DNA from: an uncultured beta proteobacterium | Lineage (GTDB): Bacteria; Pseudomonadota; Gammaproteobacteria; Burkholderiales; Burkholderiaceae_C | Reading direction: 5' to 3' | Length of the DNA: 64,000 nucleotides | Assembly: GCA_903930255.1 (NCBI GenBank) | Contig: CAIYYA010000249.1 | Span: forward strand, 1-64,000 | Shown here: in pieces, positions 1 through 8,900 of the stretch | Layout of the letters: every line of letters starts with the position of its first letter | Numbering within the stretch: the stretch's first letter is position 1 | Translations under genes and position numbers: made by a program | The notes under the pieces: generated by a model | What the model was told of the DNA's origin: nothing | Database searches by the model: none | The model's input: only the letters and a program-made list of their open reading frames with translations

Positions 1-77
1 ACAAACCGCTCATCCCTATCAAGGATGTCTGGCTTTACCCGTTGAACAAACATTTCCTCTCGGCCTTGCGCCGCTAA
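1..77 (+). CDS. C-terminal tail of an upstream gene cut by the window edge (KPLIPIKDVWLYPLNKHFLSALRR*)
   Basis: Frame 3 is open from the window edge to TAA at 75-77; too short to identify. Confidence 0.3.
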   Translation, partial: KPLIPIKDVWLYPLNKHFLSALRR

Positions 78-235
78 CATCCTGTACGGGAAGACCGAAT
101 ACTTACGGAAAAATCAATGACCGAAAACTAGTACGCTCTAAGCTGATGATTTTTAAAGATATTTTTTGGTGGTTGTTAAAGACCGGTTAGGTTTCCCTGT
201 GATACCTTTCTATCATCCATTGCTTCCAGACCAAC

Positions 236-1927
236 TCAAGGAACTGACGTCTTAAATCCGGTGCCGTCAGTTGCAAGGCTACCGACAACAACAAGCCGCC
301 CAGTCGCAGTGCCTGCAATGCCATGAAAGTTATTCGCGCTGTTGTAAGCAACAGTAGTGTCGATGTTCCTAGTAGTCCAGGTCTGCCCGTTAGTGGATGT
401 GTAGATGCGTCTTTGGTTACCGACCACAACGAATTGGGAGCCATCAAAGTAGATTCTGTACGGACGCACGAAAACTCCTCCAGAAGCATCAATGGCGCCC
501 GTTGTCCAGGTCACCCCATCAGTTGAGGTTGCCCATGAACCCAATGCACCAATCGCAACAAACTTGCCGTTGCCGTAGGCCACAGACAGTGCCGAATCTT
601 CGCCGATACCTGAGCCGAGTTGAAACCTTCCATCATGTGTGCCCGGGGTTTGCCCGCAGGTTTTGGAGCCAACCGATGTCCAATTGCTGCCGCCATCGGT
701 CGAACGCCACGCTACACAGTTGGTGGTTGCACCGCCAACTGCCACCAAGGTATTGCCATTTGCCGCAATGCCGGTTAGGCGCAGACTGTTGGCTCCCACA
801 GTGGCGTCGGTAGTAATCTTTTGCGCAGTCCAACTAGCGCCGTCAGTTGAAGAATAGAGGTTGTAGCCGAAGTTGGGTGATGCGGATACGTCCGTTGCCG
901 CAAGGAATTTGGAGCCAGTCCATATGACGGCGTTCATAGTCGTGGGGTACGTAGTTTGGGTAGACTGCGTCCAATCTGTGCCATTCACTGATGTCTGGCT
1001 TTTGCCGCTGGTTCCTACAGCCACATAGCGGCCATTGGCATAAGTTACATCCAGCAAATTGGAGCCGGTAACTGGCTGCGAACCAGCAGACCAGTCCACC
1101 CCATTGCTGGAGGTGCGAATGCAACCGGAATCTCCCACAGCGACCCATGTGCTTCCCCCCTGCACTGCCGCTTTGAAACTTCGACAGCCACTGCCCGCAA
1201 CTGCATTTGCGGCCGTCCAGGTGGTGCCACCTGTGCCACCTGTGCCACCATTGGTCGTTCCAGCGTAGTTCACCCAGAAACCCAACCCCTTTCCAAGCGT
1301 TAAGGCGCCAAAATCCTTGTAATTCTTGGTTTGTATGTAACTTGCCAGTGTGTTGCTGCTGACCAGAGACGGCGCGTAGAAATACCAGGCACTTTGTGCG
1401 TTGTCCCAAGCCCAAAGTGTCGTGATATCGCCGACCCCGGCGGAAAAGTTAGCGGGGCTCAAATCCGAGCCGGAGGCGACCAGATTCCAGCCTTGTTTGA
1501 GCTTGCTGGCAGTCATTTCTGTTGCTTCGCCGCTTAGCACCCCCCGATCGATCGAACTAGCACCACCAACGTTCACCCAGTAACCTTCACCGGGCTCAAT
1601 GCTGGATAGAACAGCATAACCCTTCGAGTCTGCGTATTCTTTCAGCTTCAAAGCGTCCATCGAAGGCGCAAAAAAAGCCCATCTGGCTCCCACCGAATCC
1701 CATTTCCAGATAGTTTGAATGGTGCTCGCGGAGCCAAACGTTGACTGGACATTGATCGAACTGGTCAGGCTATTACCAACCATGTTCCAGCCGGGTGAAA
1801 GCGTCTGTGGGTAACTCAACGGGGCGGTGCTGGCGGAAAACGAAGAGGCTAGCGCTAAGCCAGTCAAAATCGAGACTGATGCACCCTTACAAAGGGATCC
1901 AAAAGAAAACGGTACAGCGGATTTCAC
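236..1927 (-). CDS. Secreted protein with two tandem GWN(M/L)V...G.GFWVN modules and a C-terminal BNR/sialidase-like repeat propeller
   Basis: 563-aa ORF with signal-peptide-like N-terminus; two ~100-aa GWNMV/GWNLV modules, GGTGGTGG linker, repeated S(T/S)(D/N)G..WT motifs. Confidence 0.75.
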   Translation of the reverse strand: MKSAVPFSFGSLCKGASVSILTGLALASSFSASTAPLSYPQTLSPGWNMVGNSLTSSINVQSTFGSASTIQTIWKWDSVGARWAFFAPSMDALKLKEYADSKGYAVLSSIEPGEGYWVNVGGASSIDRGVLSGEATEMTASKLKQGWNLVASGSDLSPANFSAGVGDITTLWAWDNAQSAWYFYAPSLVSSNTLASYIQTKNYKDFGALTLGKGLGFWVNYAGTTNGGTGGTGGTTWTAANAVAGSGCRSFKAAVQGGSTWVAVGDSGCIRTSSNGVDWSAGSQPVTGSNLLDVTYANGRYVAVGTSGKSQTSVNGTDWTQSTQTTYPTTMNAVIWTGSKFLAATDVSASPNFGYNLYSSTDGASWTAQKITTDATVGANSLRLTGIAANGNTLVAVGGATTNCVAWRSTDGGSNWTSVGSKTCGQTPGTHDGRFQLGSGIGEDSALSVAYGNGKFVAIGALGSWATSTDGVTWTTGAIDASGGVFVRPYRIYFDGSQFVVVGNQRRIYTSTNGQTWTTRNIDTTVAYNSANNFHGIAGTATGRLVVVGSLATDGTGFKTSVP

Positions 1928-2114
1928 AATTTCTCCTCCGTCAGAATTTGCTGTAATGAGCCGGGTTGCAATGATTTACATCGGATTCTAATGAGGACTT
2001 GAAGAATTGTGAAAACCAGTCGAATTTGCTGCAATCTGAGGCTAAAAAAATCAGGGCAGCAACCCAAAAGGGCTGGAAAATTCAAGCATTGAAACAAGCG
2101 ATTAATGCGCGCCC

Positions 2115-2923
2115 ATGAATCCCACCCTGAGTCCCGTTAGCGTACAAAAATTTTACGCACTGCAAGGCGAACTCTTCGGGCTGGTGGAGCGGGACTACAC
2201 GGGCCTGCCCCCCCAAGCTCGAACAAATCATCCGAGCCTTCGAGTTCACGGAAATCGAGTTGGCGGTTTACCGTGTCGGGGCTTTGCGCAAGGTCGTGGC
2301 GTGGGGCAACCGGAGGCGGATCGCTGTGCGCTGGCTTGCGCATTTCTTGCCAAGACGGTGCTGGATTTGAAGACCACGAGGGCGTTGGACCATTTCGAAA
2401 GCATCATTGCTACGCGCCTTGAAGCTGACGGGTTTTGGGTTCGAAGGTCATTCAAAGTCAACGTAACGAAGGAAGAAAAGCGTCAAACTGGAAAGCACTC
2501 AATACCCAGGCCGGAGATTGATCTCGTTGCATTGAATTTTTCCAAGAACGAAGTGTTCGCCTTCGAAGCGAAGTCCTTTCTTGACTCACCGGGTGTGAGC
2601 TCGATCACTTACAGGAGGAGCACGAATTTCCAGAATGAAAAGACAAACTATTTGCCTCTGAGCGTCATCGCACTGTCGTCTTTTCACGGTTGCTTTTAGA
2701 TTTCATCGCCTGCGACATGGCGAATCCAAATACGAAAATCATTCTTGGCCTTGCCGCTGGTAAGGTATACCAAGGGCGAAGTGAGCCACTCAGAAAATTT
2801 ATGGCGGGTAAACACTGGTTATTTTGGTCACCCGTGGACATAAAACAGAAAGTCGTAGCGCTAGCCGAGCGCGGGCACGAGAATGACCCTTCCATCATCA
2901 CTGCCAAGATATTGATGCGATGA
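2115..2923 (+). pseudogene. Decayed nuclease-like gene with D...E.K motif (three frameshifts and one internal TGA)
   Basis: Coherent protein moves frame 3 -> 1 (after C7 run at 2208-2214) -> 3 (~2335) -> 2 (~2597), with in-frame TGA at 2636-2638, then continues through ORF 2690-2923; contains EIDLVALNFSKNEVFAFEAK. Confidence 0.6.
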
Positions 2924-3143
2924 AACATACAGGGGCGACCCACATGTACAAACAACATATGGTCACAAAACCGCCGAGGTGACACCCACGCCACCAGACC
3001 ACCGATCAAGCCACCCCAGCACTGCAGATCGGACAGTTTCGCCCGAGACAGTAGGATTTCTGCATAAAGGCAACCACAGTGCGGCCTGTCACACCGTCCC
3101 CCTTGGCTTAGTCGAGCAGACGAAATCCGCACAAAATCACTCA

Positions 3144-3610
3144 ATGGCCACTACCAACCCCACCCTCCACAATCAGAAAGACCATGGCGCACGAACTCTG
3201 CCCCTAGGCAATGGGACGACACCCAAACTGGACCCAATAACGGGGGCAGGCAGCGGTAGAGTGCAAGAACAGCAAAAGGTCTACATGGCCGTGCTGATCG
3301 AAAAGCTCAACGACTTGCTTCGCTCAGAGTCCAGCGAGCAGGATCAGTTGCGCTATGTGAACGGCACTATCTTGGGCAAAATGGCCGAGTCCGCCACGTT
3401 GCTGCAGCAGTCTGCCAACAGCACCAAAGTGCAGTTTGCCAATTCCCCCAACTTGCAGATCGAGTTGCAAAACGCGATTATTGACTCGCTGGATGCGCAC
3501 ACGTCCATGAGCATCACGGCACTAAATTCACCTGTCGTGATGGATGGGTTGGTGGATATTTTTCTGAACCACTCAGGCTTGTATGAAAGGCTGCAGGAAA
3601 AGTGGCTGCG
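3144..3610 (+). pseudogene. C-terminal remnant of a type I restriction endonuclease subunit (HsdR-like)
   Basis: KLDPITGAGSGRVQEQQKVYMAVLIEKLNDLL...DQLRYVNGTILGKMAESATLLQQSANSTKVQFANSPNLQIELQNAIIDSLDAHTSMSITALNS resembles HsdR C-terminal domains; no helicase or nuclease domains upstream. Confidence 0.6.
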
Positions 3611-3664
3611 CAACAGAAGAGCATGGGCATCGCCCGCCAGCAATGGCGGACGTGGAATCAAAAT

Positions 3665-3683
3665 CCCCGCCCAAGCGGCGGGG
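3665..3683 (-). terminator. Hairpin CCCCGCC-caagc-GGCGGGG downstream of the HD-GYP gene
   Basis: Perfect 7-bp GC stem, followed on the minus strand by ATTTTGATT. Confidence 0.5.
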
Positions 3684-3770
3684 AATACACCCATAGTGAT
3701 TCAAAAACGGCGGCAGCATCGAATTCTGAATGCTGGGAAATCCCATCAAGCGGCTGCGGGCGCAGGCAAG

Positions 3771-5300
3771 TTACCCGTGCTGCACGGCTTGAATGATGGC
3801 ATCGAGCTTGCCGGCTTGAAAAATTGCTTTGAAAGCATTCACCACCGCAGGGTCAAACTGCTTGCCGGCTCCTTTTTCAATTTCTTGCATGGCCTGCTCT
3901 GGCGGCCACGGCGCTTTGTAGGGGCGCTTGCTGATGAGAGCATCAAACACGTCAACCACGCTGACGATGCGCGTGACCAAATGGAACTCGGCTGAAGGCC
4001 GACCGGCCGGGTAGCCTGTGCCGTCCCAGCGTTCGTGGTGGTGCATAGCGACTTCGCGCGCCAGCTCCAGAAAACGGTCGCGCTCCAAAATGGCACCGCC
4101 CATGACGGTGTGCGTTTTGATGATGGTGTACTCTGCCTCATCGAGCTTGCCTGGTTTGCGCAGCAATAGATCTGAGATGCCAATTTTGCCAACATCATGC
4201 AGCCGACTGGCCTTGCCAAACCAAATGGACTCTTCGGGCGTGCTACCCATTTCAAGAGCCAGTAGCTGGGTATACAGATCGATGCGTTTGATGTGGCTGC
4301 CTGTGGTGTCGTCTTTGAACTCGGCAATCAAGGCCAGCATGTCGATCATGTGATCAAACGACTGAGAGAGCTCAATATGCAGGCGCAAATTCTCCAGCGC
4401 ACTTGAGCATTGTTGCGCCACCACGGAGATCAGGTGCCGGTCAGCCTCATCCAGCTCTTGGGTTGGCTCAATGTAAATGAAGCCGACCGGCTTGCCCTGC
4501 ACCTGCAAGGGCACGACAAAAGCCCCTTTGCGCAGACCATCCGGTATTTGTCCGGTTTGGATCGTTTGGCTGCACTGGGTCCGGATTTCGGCAAAACGTG
4601 CCTGCTTGGTCAGATCGCCTGCACTCGCATGCACCGTGATGTCACTGTCATCAAACGTAGCGATCACGCCACCCATGGTTGAAATGAAGCTGGAATTTGT
4701 GAGGTTGCACAAGCCGACGATTTGCGTCAAAACACCCTGAAAAAATTGTTCTAAAGAGCGGTTGCTGATGCGATAAATATTGGGCGCAGCATCCAGCACC
4801 TGTGCCAGGCCAATGCGGTTGAGGTCGATAGTGCGCAGATCGCGATAGGCTTTAATTCCCGAGCGCACGGCGGTGTAGAGCCTGCCGGCGGTGAGCTCGG
4901 TTTTGTCTTTGTAGTCGTCTATGTCGTAATGATCGATGACAAAGCGCTCTGGCGCCATGCCAGGCTGGCCGGTGCGGATGATCAGGCGCATCATCAGGTT
5001 TTTAAGATCCTTACGAATGTATTCCACCAGGCGCAGACCGGCATCATCAGTCTCCATGACCACATCCACCAGCGCCAACGCGATGTCGTTATGTTGGTTC
5101 AAAACCTCGCGTGCTTCATGGGCAGAGCTGGCTTCGATGATTTCGAGATCACGCTCGGCAAAGCGAAAACCACGCAGGTTAAAACGGGTCAGTTCCCGAA
5201 TATCGGGCTCGTCATCGATCACCAGCAATTTCCAGGTATGGCGTTGACCTTGATCGGGTTCGGTGGCAGCCGGTTGGCCGGTGGAGCGTACAAGTTTCAT
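3771..5300 (-). CDS. Response regulator with REC domain, middle sensor region and C-terminal HD-GYP phosphodiesterase domain
   Basis: LLVIDDEPDIRELTR receiver; HDVGKIGI...HHERWDGTGYPAG HD-GYP motifs; start chosen at MKLVRSTGQ. Confidence 0.88.
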   Translation of the reverse strand: MKLVRSTGQPAATEPDQGQRHTWKLLVIDDEPDIRELTRFNLRGFRFAERDLEIIEASSAHEAREVLNQHNDIALALVDVVMETDDAGLRLVEYIRKDLKNLMMRLIIRTGQPGMAPERFVIDHYDIDDYKDKTELTAGRLYTAVRSGIKAYRDLRTIDLNRIGLAQVLDAAPNIYRISNRSLEQFFQGVLTQIVGLCNLTNSSFISTMGGVIATFDDSDITVHASAGDLTKQARFAEIRTQCSQTIQTGQIPDGLRKGAFVVPLQVQGKPVGFIYIEPTQELDEADRHLISVVAQQCSSALENLRLHIELSQSFDHMIDMLALIAEFKDDTTGSHIKRIDLYTQLLALEMGSTPEESIWFGKASRLHDVGKIGISDLLLRKPGKLDEAEYTIIKTHTVMGGAILERDRFLELAREVAMHHHERWDGTGYPAGRPSAEFHLVTRIVSVVDVFDALISKRPYKAPWPPEQAMQEIEKGAGKQFDPAVVNAFKAIFQAGKLDAIIQAVQHG

Positions 5301-6859
5301 GGAGAGGGTCTTTGCGCAGCGAAGTCGAATTGGGCCGGAAAGCGAATGGTAAAGCAACACCCGGCCTGCGGTGTGCTTTCGCACACCAGTGTGCCGTGAA
5401 GCTGGCTGGTGACGATGTTGTAGCATAGATAAAGACCCAAGCCAGAGCCACCCTCACCCCGTCGCGTGGTGAAAAACGGCTCAAAAGCGCGCGCCAGCTG
5501 TTGCGCCGACATGCCTGCCCCATCGTCTTTGAATATCAGCACCACTGAGTCGTCTTTTTGACTGACGTTGATTTCGATGGTGCCGCCGATCTTGCCACCT
5601 TCGAACGCATGTTGCACAGCATTCATGATCAGGTTGGTCAATAGTTGCTCTATCAAGCCAGGCATGCTGTGCAAGCGTAGCTTGGTGTCACACATCACAT
5701 TAATTTTGATGGGCAGACGTTTGAGAACATTTTGCAGGGTGTAAAGCACATCCTGAATCAGTTCGTGAATGGCAAAAACGCGCACTTCGTCGGAGCTCTG
5801 GTCAATCGAGGTGCGTTTGAAGCTGTGCACCAGTTTGGCAGCACGTTGCAAATTCGACAGCGCCAGTGCGCCACCCTGGCGCAGGCTGTTGAGTTCAGCG
5901 CGCAACGCGTCTTCGTTGACTTCGTCCTGCGTCAGCATGTGTTCGATGCGCGCTAGCGTTTCTTCATGCTGCGAAACCGCGCCAACGGCCACGCCAACGG
6001 GCGTGTTGATCTCATGCGCAAAGCCTGCCACCATGCGCCCCAAAGAGGCCATTTTTTCACTTTGCAACAGCACGCCTCGGGTGTCTTCCAGTTCGCGCAC
6101 TTTGCCGGCCAATTCAAACCAACGCTTGCGCAGCAGCTCCAGCAGCACCCAACCCAAGAGGGCAATCAGCACAAAAATGCTTGCATGAATCAGGCTGCTT
6201 TGGCGCGTGCTGCTGCTGCTGCTCGCCTGAATGGTCGAATAGCGCTGCGAAACGCTGATGCCGCCACGGACATCACCCAGTTTGTAGCCTTGCACAGCAT
6301 GGCATGGCAAACACGACTTCAAAACAACCAGTGGTGCCATGTAGCGCAGCAATGTCCCATCCTGGCTGGGCTCCATGGTGATCGCTTCTGGCACACCGGA
6401 TTCAAATTCCAACAACGATTTAGCTTCCCAGGGGTCGGGTGCGTTTTCAGGGCGTAAAGGCTTCAGGCTGGTCAGACGAAAGATCGCGCCTGATTCGATG
6501 TTGGCAATTTCACCGATCAAGCGCGTCATGAAAGCGGGGTTGACGAGCGTCAGCGCCATGCCATCTGTGGTGAGCACATCACGCTGGGGATGAATCAGAT
6601 AGGGATTGGGTTGGGTTAACGGCGTTATCGGCACATAAACACCGCCATGGCTGGCATTCCAACTGCGCGACAGAACCACCATGCGAAACATATTGCGTGC
6701 ACCCTCGGTGGCCACCTGAATGCTTTGCTGCTGAATGTCTTGAATATGCGACTGCCACGACAAGCCCACAGCACCTGACCAAAAAAGCAAGGCCAGCCAC
6801 CACCAGCGACGGTCGTTGATGAAAGGCAGGGATTTGCTATGTGGTTCCATTTTGCCCAA
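5297..6859 (-). CDS. Membrane sensor histidine kinase with periplasmic DUF3365-like c-heme (CLPCH) domain
   Basis: N-terminal TM, CLPCHAVQGYKLGDVRGGISVS, HisKA region GFAHEINTPVG, HATPase_c GEGGSGLGLYL. Confidence 0.88.
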   Translation of the reverse strand: MGKMEPHSKSLPFINDRRWWWLALLFWSGAVGLSWQSHIQDIQQQSIQVATEGARNMFRMVVLSRSWNASHGGVYVPITPLTQPNPYLIHPQRDVLTTDGMALTLVNPAFMTRLIGEIANIESGAIFRLTSLKPLRPENAPDPWEAKSLLEFESGVPEAITMEPSQDGTLLRYMAPLVVLKSCLPCHAVQGYKLGDVRGGISVSQRYSTIQASSSSSTRQSSLIHASIFVLIALLGWVLLELLRKRWFELAGKVRELEDTRGVLLQSEKMASLGRMVAGFAHEINTPVGVAVGAVSQHEETLARIEHMLTQDEVNEDALRAELNSLRQGGALALSNLQRAAKLVHSFKRTSIDQSSDEVRVFAIHELIQDVLYTLQNVLKRLPIKINVMCDTKLRLHSMPGLIEQLLTNLIMNAVQHAFEGGKIGGTIEINVSQKDDSVVLIFKDDGAGMSAQQLARAFEPFFTTRRGEGGSGLGLYLCYNIVTSQLHGTLVCESTPQAGCCFTIRFPAQFDFAAQRPSP

Positions 6860-7102
6860 GATTTGCAGTGGGTGTTAGAAAAGTTGGATTCGTGAGAATA
6901 CTCCAATTCAAAGCAATTACCAGCAAAGCGCCATGCTTTAGATTTCGGCTTGATTACTTAACCTATCACATTCATATAAGTTTCTAAGTCATTCATTTAG
7001 AACGATTTTCGGCAGATAGTTACCTTCAAAACAAACGCTAAGTCTTTGATTTCATTGTAAAAAATTGTTTCAAACGGGTTTCCAGATTAGGTTTTTGCTG
7101 AT

Positions 7103-7141
7103 ACAGTGCAAAAAAGTGCAATTTTGTGGTGAATTGTGCTT
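7103..7141 (+). promoter_or_regulatory. Candidate MraZ operator (four GTG(C/G) units at exact 10-bp spacing) upstream of mraZ
   Basis: GTGCA 7106, GTGCA 7116, GTGGT 7126, GTGCT 7136. Confidence 0.6.
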
Positions 7142-7189
7142 TTTCATGCGCACTTCCCAGTTTCCCAATTCGGTCAAAGGTCAGCAATC

Positions 7190-7618
7190 GTGTTTCAAGG
7201 GGCTTCCTCATTAAGTCTGGATGCAAAGGGTCGGCTATCGGTGCCGACCCGGCATCGTGACGTTCTGAGCGCGACAGCCAATGGGCAACTCACCATCACC
7301 AAGCACCCACACGGCTGTCTGATGATTTTCGCCCGTCCAGAATGGGAAAAATTTCGCGAACGCATCGGCTCCTTACCGATGTCCGCTCAGTGGTGGAAGC
7401 GCATTTTTCTAGGCAACGCCATGGATGTTGAGCTCGACAGTACCGGTCGTGTGCTGGTATCGCCCGAGCTTCGCGCAAGCGCTGGCATTAGCAAAGAAAC
7501 CGTGCTGCTGGGCATGGGAAGTTATTTCGAGCTATGGGACAAAGCCACCTATGAGGCGCAAGAAGCCCAGGCCATGCAGGGTGACATGCCCGATGTCTTT
7601 AAAGATTTTGCGTTCTGA
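7190..7618 (+). CDS. mraZ: Transcriptional regulator MraZ
   Basis: [24 protein letters not shown]...; GTG start, first gene of the dcw cluster. Confidence 0.93.
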   Translation: MFQGASSLSLDAKGRLSVPTRHRDVLSATANGQLTITKHPHGCLMIFARPEWEKFRERIGSLPMSAQWWKRIFLGNAMDVELDSTGRVLVSPELRASAGISKETVLLGMGSYFELWDKATYEAQEAQAMQGDMPDVFKDFAF

Positions 7619-7626
7619 AGGCAGCT

Positions 7627-8574
7627 GTGGCAAGCGCTTGGACACACACCACCGTGTTGTTGAGCGAAGCGGTTGACGCTTTGCTCGAGCCTGCTGGGAG
7701 TGCGCTGCCCGCAGTGCCGGTTTACGTCGATGGTACGTTTGGCCGCGGTGGTCATAGCCGGTTGATTTTGTCAAAGTTGCCAGTCAACGCCCGCTTGATT
7801 GCATTTGACAAAGACCCAGACGCGCTGGCTGAGGCTGCCACCATTGAAGATGCCCGGTTTTCCATACGGCATCAGGGCTTTAGCCAGCTGAGTGAGTTGG
7901 CCGACGCAAGCGTGGCGGGTGTGCTGCTCGATTTGGGTATCAGCTCACCGCAGATTGACAACCCGGCGCGAGGTTTTAGTTTTCGCATGGACGGTCCGCT
8001 GGACATGCGCATGGATTGCACACGTGGTCAAAGCGTGGCGCAATGGCTCGAAGTGGCCGATGTGGCCCAAATTACAGAGGTGATACGTGACTATGGCGAA
8101 GAACGGTTTGCTGGCTCCATTGCAAAGGCGATTGTCGCGCGCCGACAGGCTCGGGGCCCCTTTGTCTCCACCACTGAATTGGCCCAGCTCGTGGCTGACA
8201 CGGTCAAAACCCGCGAGCCGGGCAAGGACCCTGCTACGCGCACATTTCAGGCTTTTCGGATTTTCATCAACGCCGAGCTTGAAGAGCTGCAACTTGCGTT
8301 AAAAGCTGCGCTCAAGGTGTTGTTACCCGGTGGACGCCTGGTGGTCATCAGCTTTCATTCGCTGGAAGACCGCATCGTCAAACAATTTATTGCTGAACAT
8401 TCGCGCGATGTGTTTGATCGCCGGGCACCGTTCGCGGCACCCAAGGTCATGCAGCTCAAGGCGCTGGGGCGCACTAAACCCAGTGCAGCTGAAGTGGCTG
8501 CTAATCCACGCTCACGCAGTGCCGTGATGCGTGTGGCCCAGCGCATGCCCCAATCTGCTGCGGTGCAAGCATGA
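7627..8574 (+). CDS. rsmH: 16S rRNA m4C1402 methyltransferase RsmH
   Basis: [47 protein letters not shown]. Confidence 0.97.
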   Translation: MASAWTHTTVLLSEAVDALLEPAGSALPAVPVYVDGTFGRGGHSRLILSKLPVNARLIAFDKDPDALAEAATIEDARFSIRHQGFSQLSELADASVAGVLLDLGISSPQIDNPARGFSFRMDGPLDMRMDCTRGQSVAQWLEVADVAQITEVIRDYGEERFAGSIAKAIVARRQARGPFVSTTELAQLVADTVKTREPGKDPATRTFQAFRIFINAELEELQLALKAALKVLLPGGRLVVISFHSLEDRIVKQFIAEHSRDVFDRRAPFAAPKVMQLKALGRTKPSAAEVAANPRSRSAVMRVAQRMPQSAAVQA

Positions 8575-8900
8575 TGCGCATCAACTTGCTGCTGCTCATG
8601 GGTCTGGTGCTGAGCGCTTTGTATCTGGTTAATTTGCAATATGACTCGCGCAGACTTTATGCCGAGCTTGACCGGGCGCAAAACCAGGCGCGCCGCCTAG
8701 CCACTGAAAACGAGCGCTTGCAGCTAGAGCGGCGCACCCAAGCGACCTCGATGCGGGTTGAAAAACTAGCCAAAAGCCAGCTGCACATGCGCGCTGCAAC
8801 ACCAGCGGTGACAGCCTATGTAGCGTATCCCGCGCCAGTCCAGGCGCAGGCTTCCTCCACAACGACAGCGCAAACATTCGTCCAAGGGCGTTTGCCATGA
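8571..8900 (+). CDS. ftsL: Cell division protein FtsL
   Basis: Short N-terminal TM plus coiled coil, between rsmH and ftsI. Confidence 0.9.
   Translation: MMRINLLLLMGLVLSALYLVNLQYDSRRLYAELDRAQNQARRLATENERLQLERRTQATSMRVEKLAKSQLHMRAATPAVTAYVAYPAPVQAQASSTTTAQTFVQGRLP

Noticed and set aside
1218-1260. Short tandem GGTGCCACCTGTGCCACCTGTGCCACC repeat
   Set aside because: Encodes the Gly/Thr linker of the secreted protein; ordinary low-complexity linker, not CRISPR or VNTR evidence.
5440-5470. CCCTCACCCCGTCGCG resembling the murD palindromic repeat
   Set aside because: Encodes the conserved RRGEGGSGLGL ATP-binding motif of the kinase, so similarity is functional coincidence.
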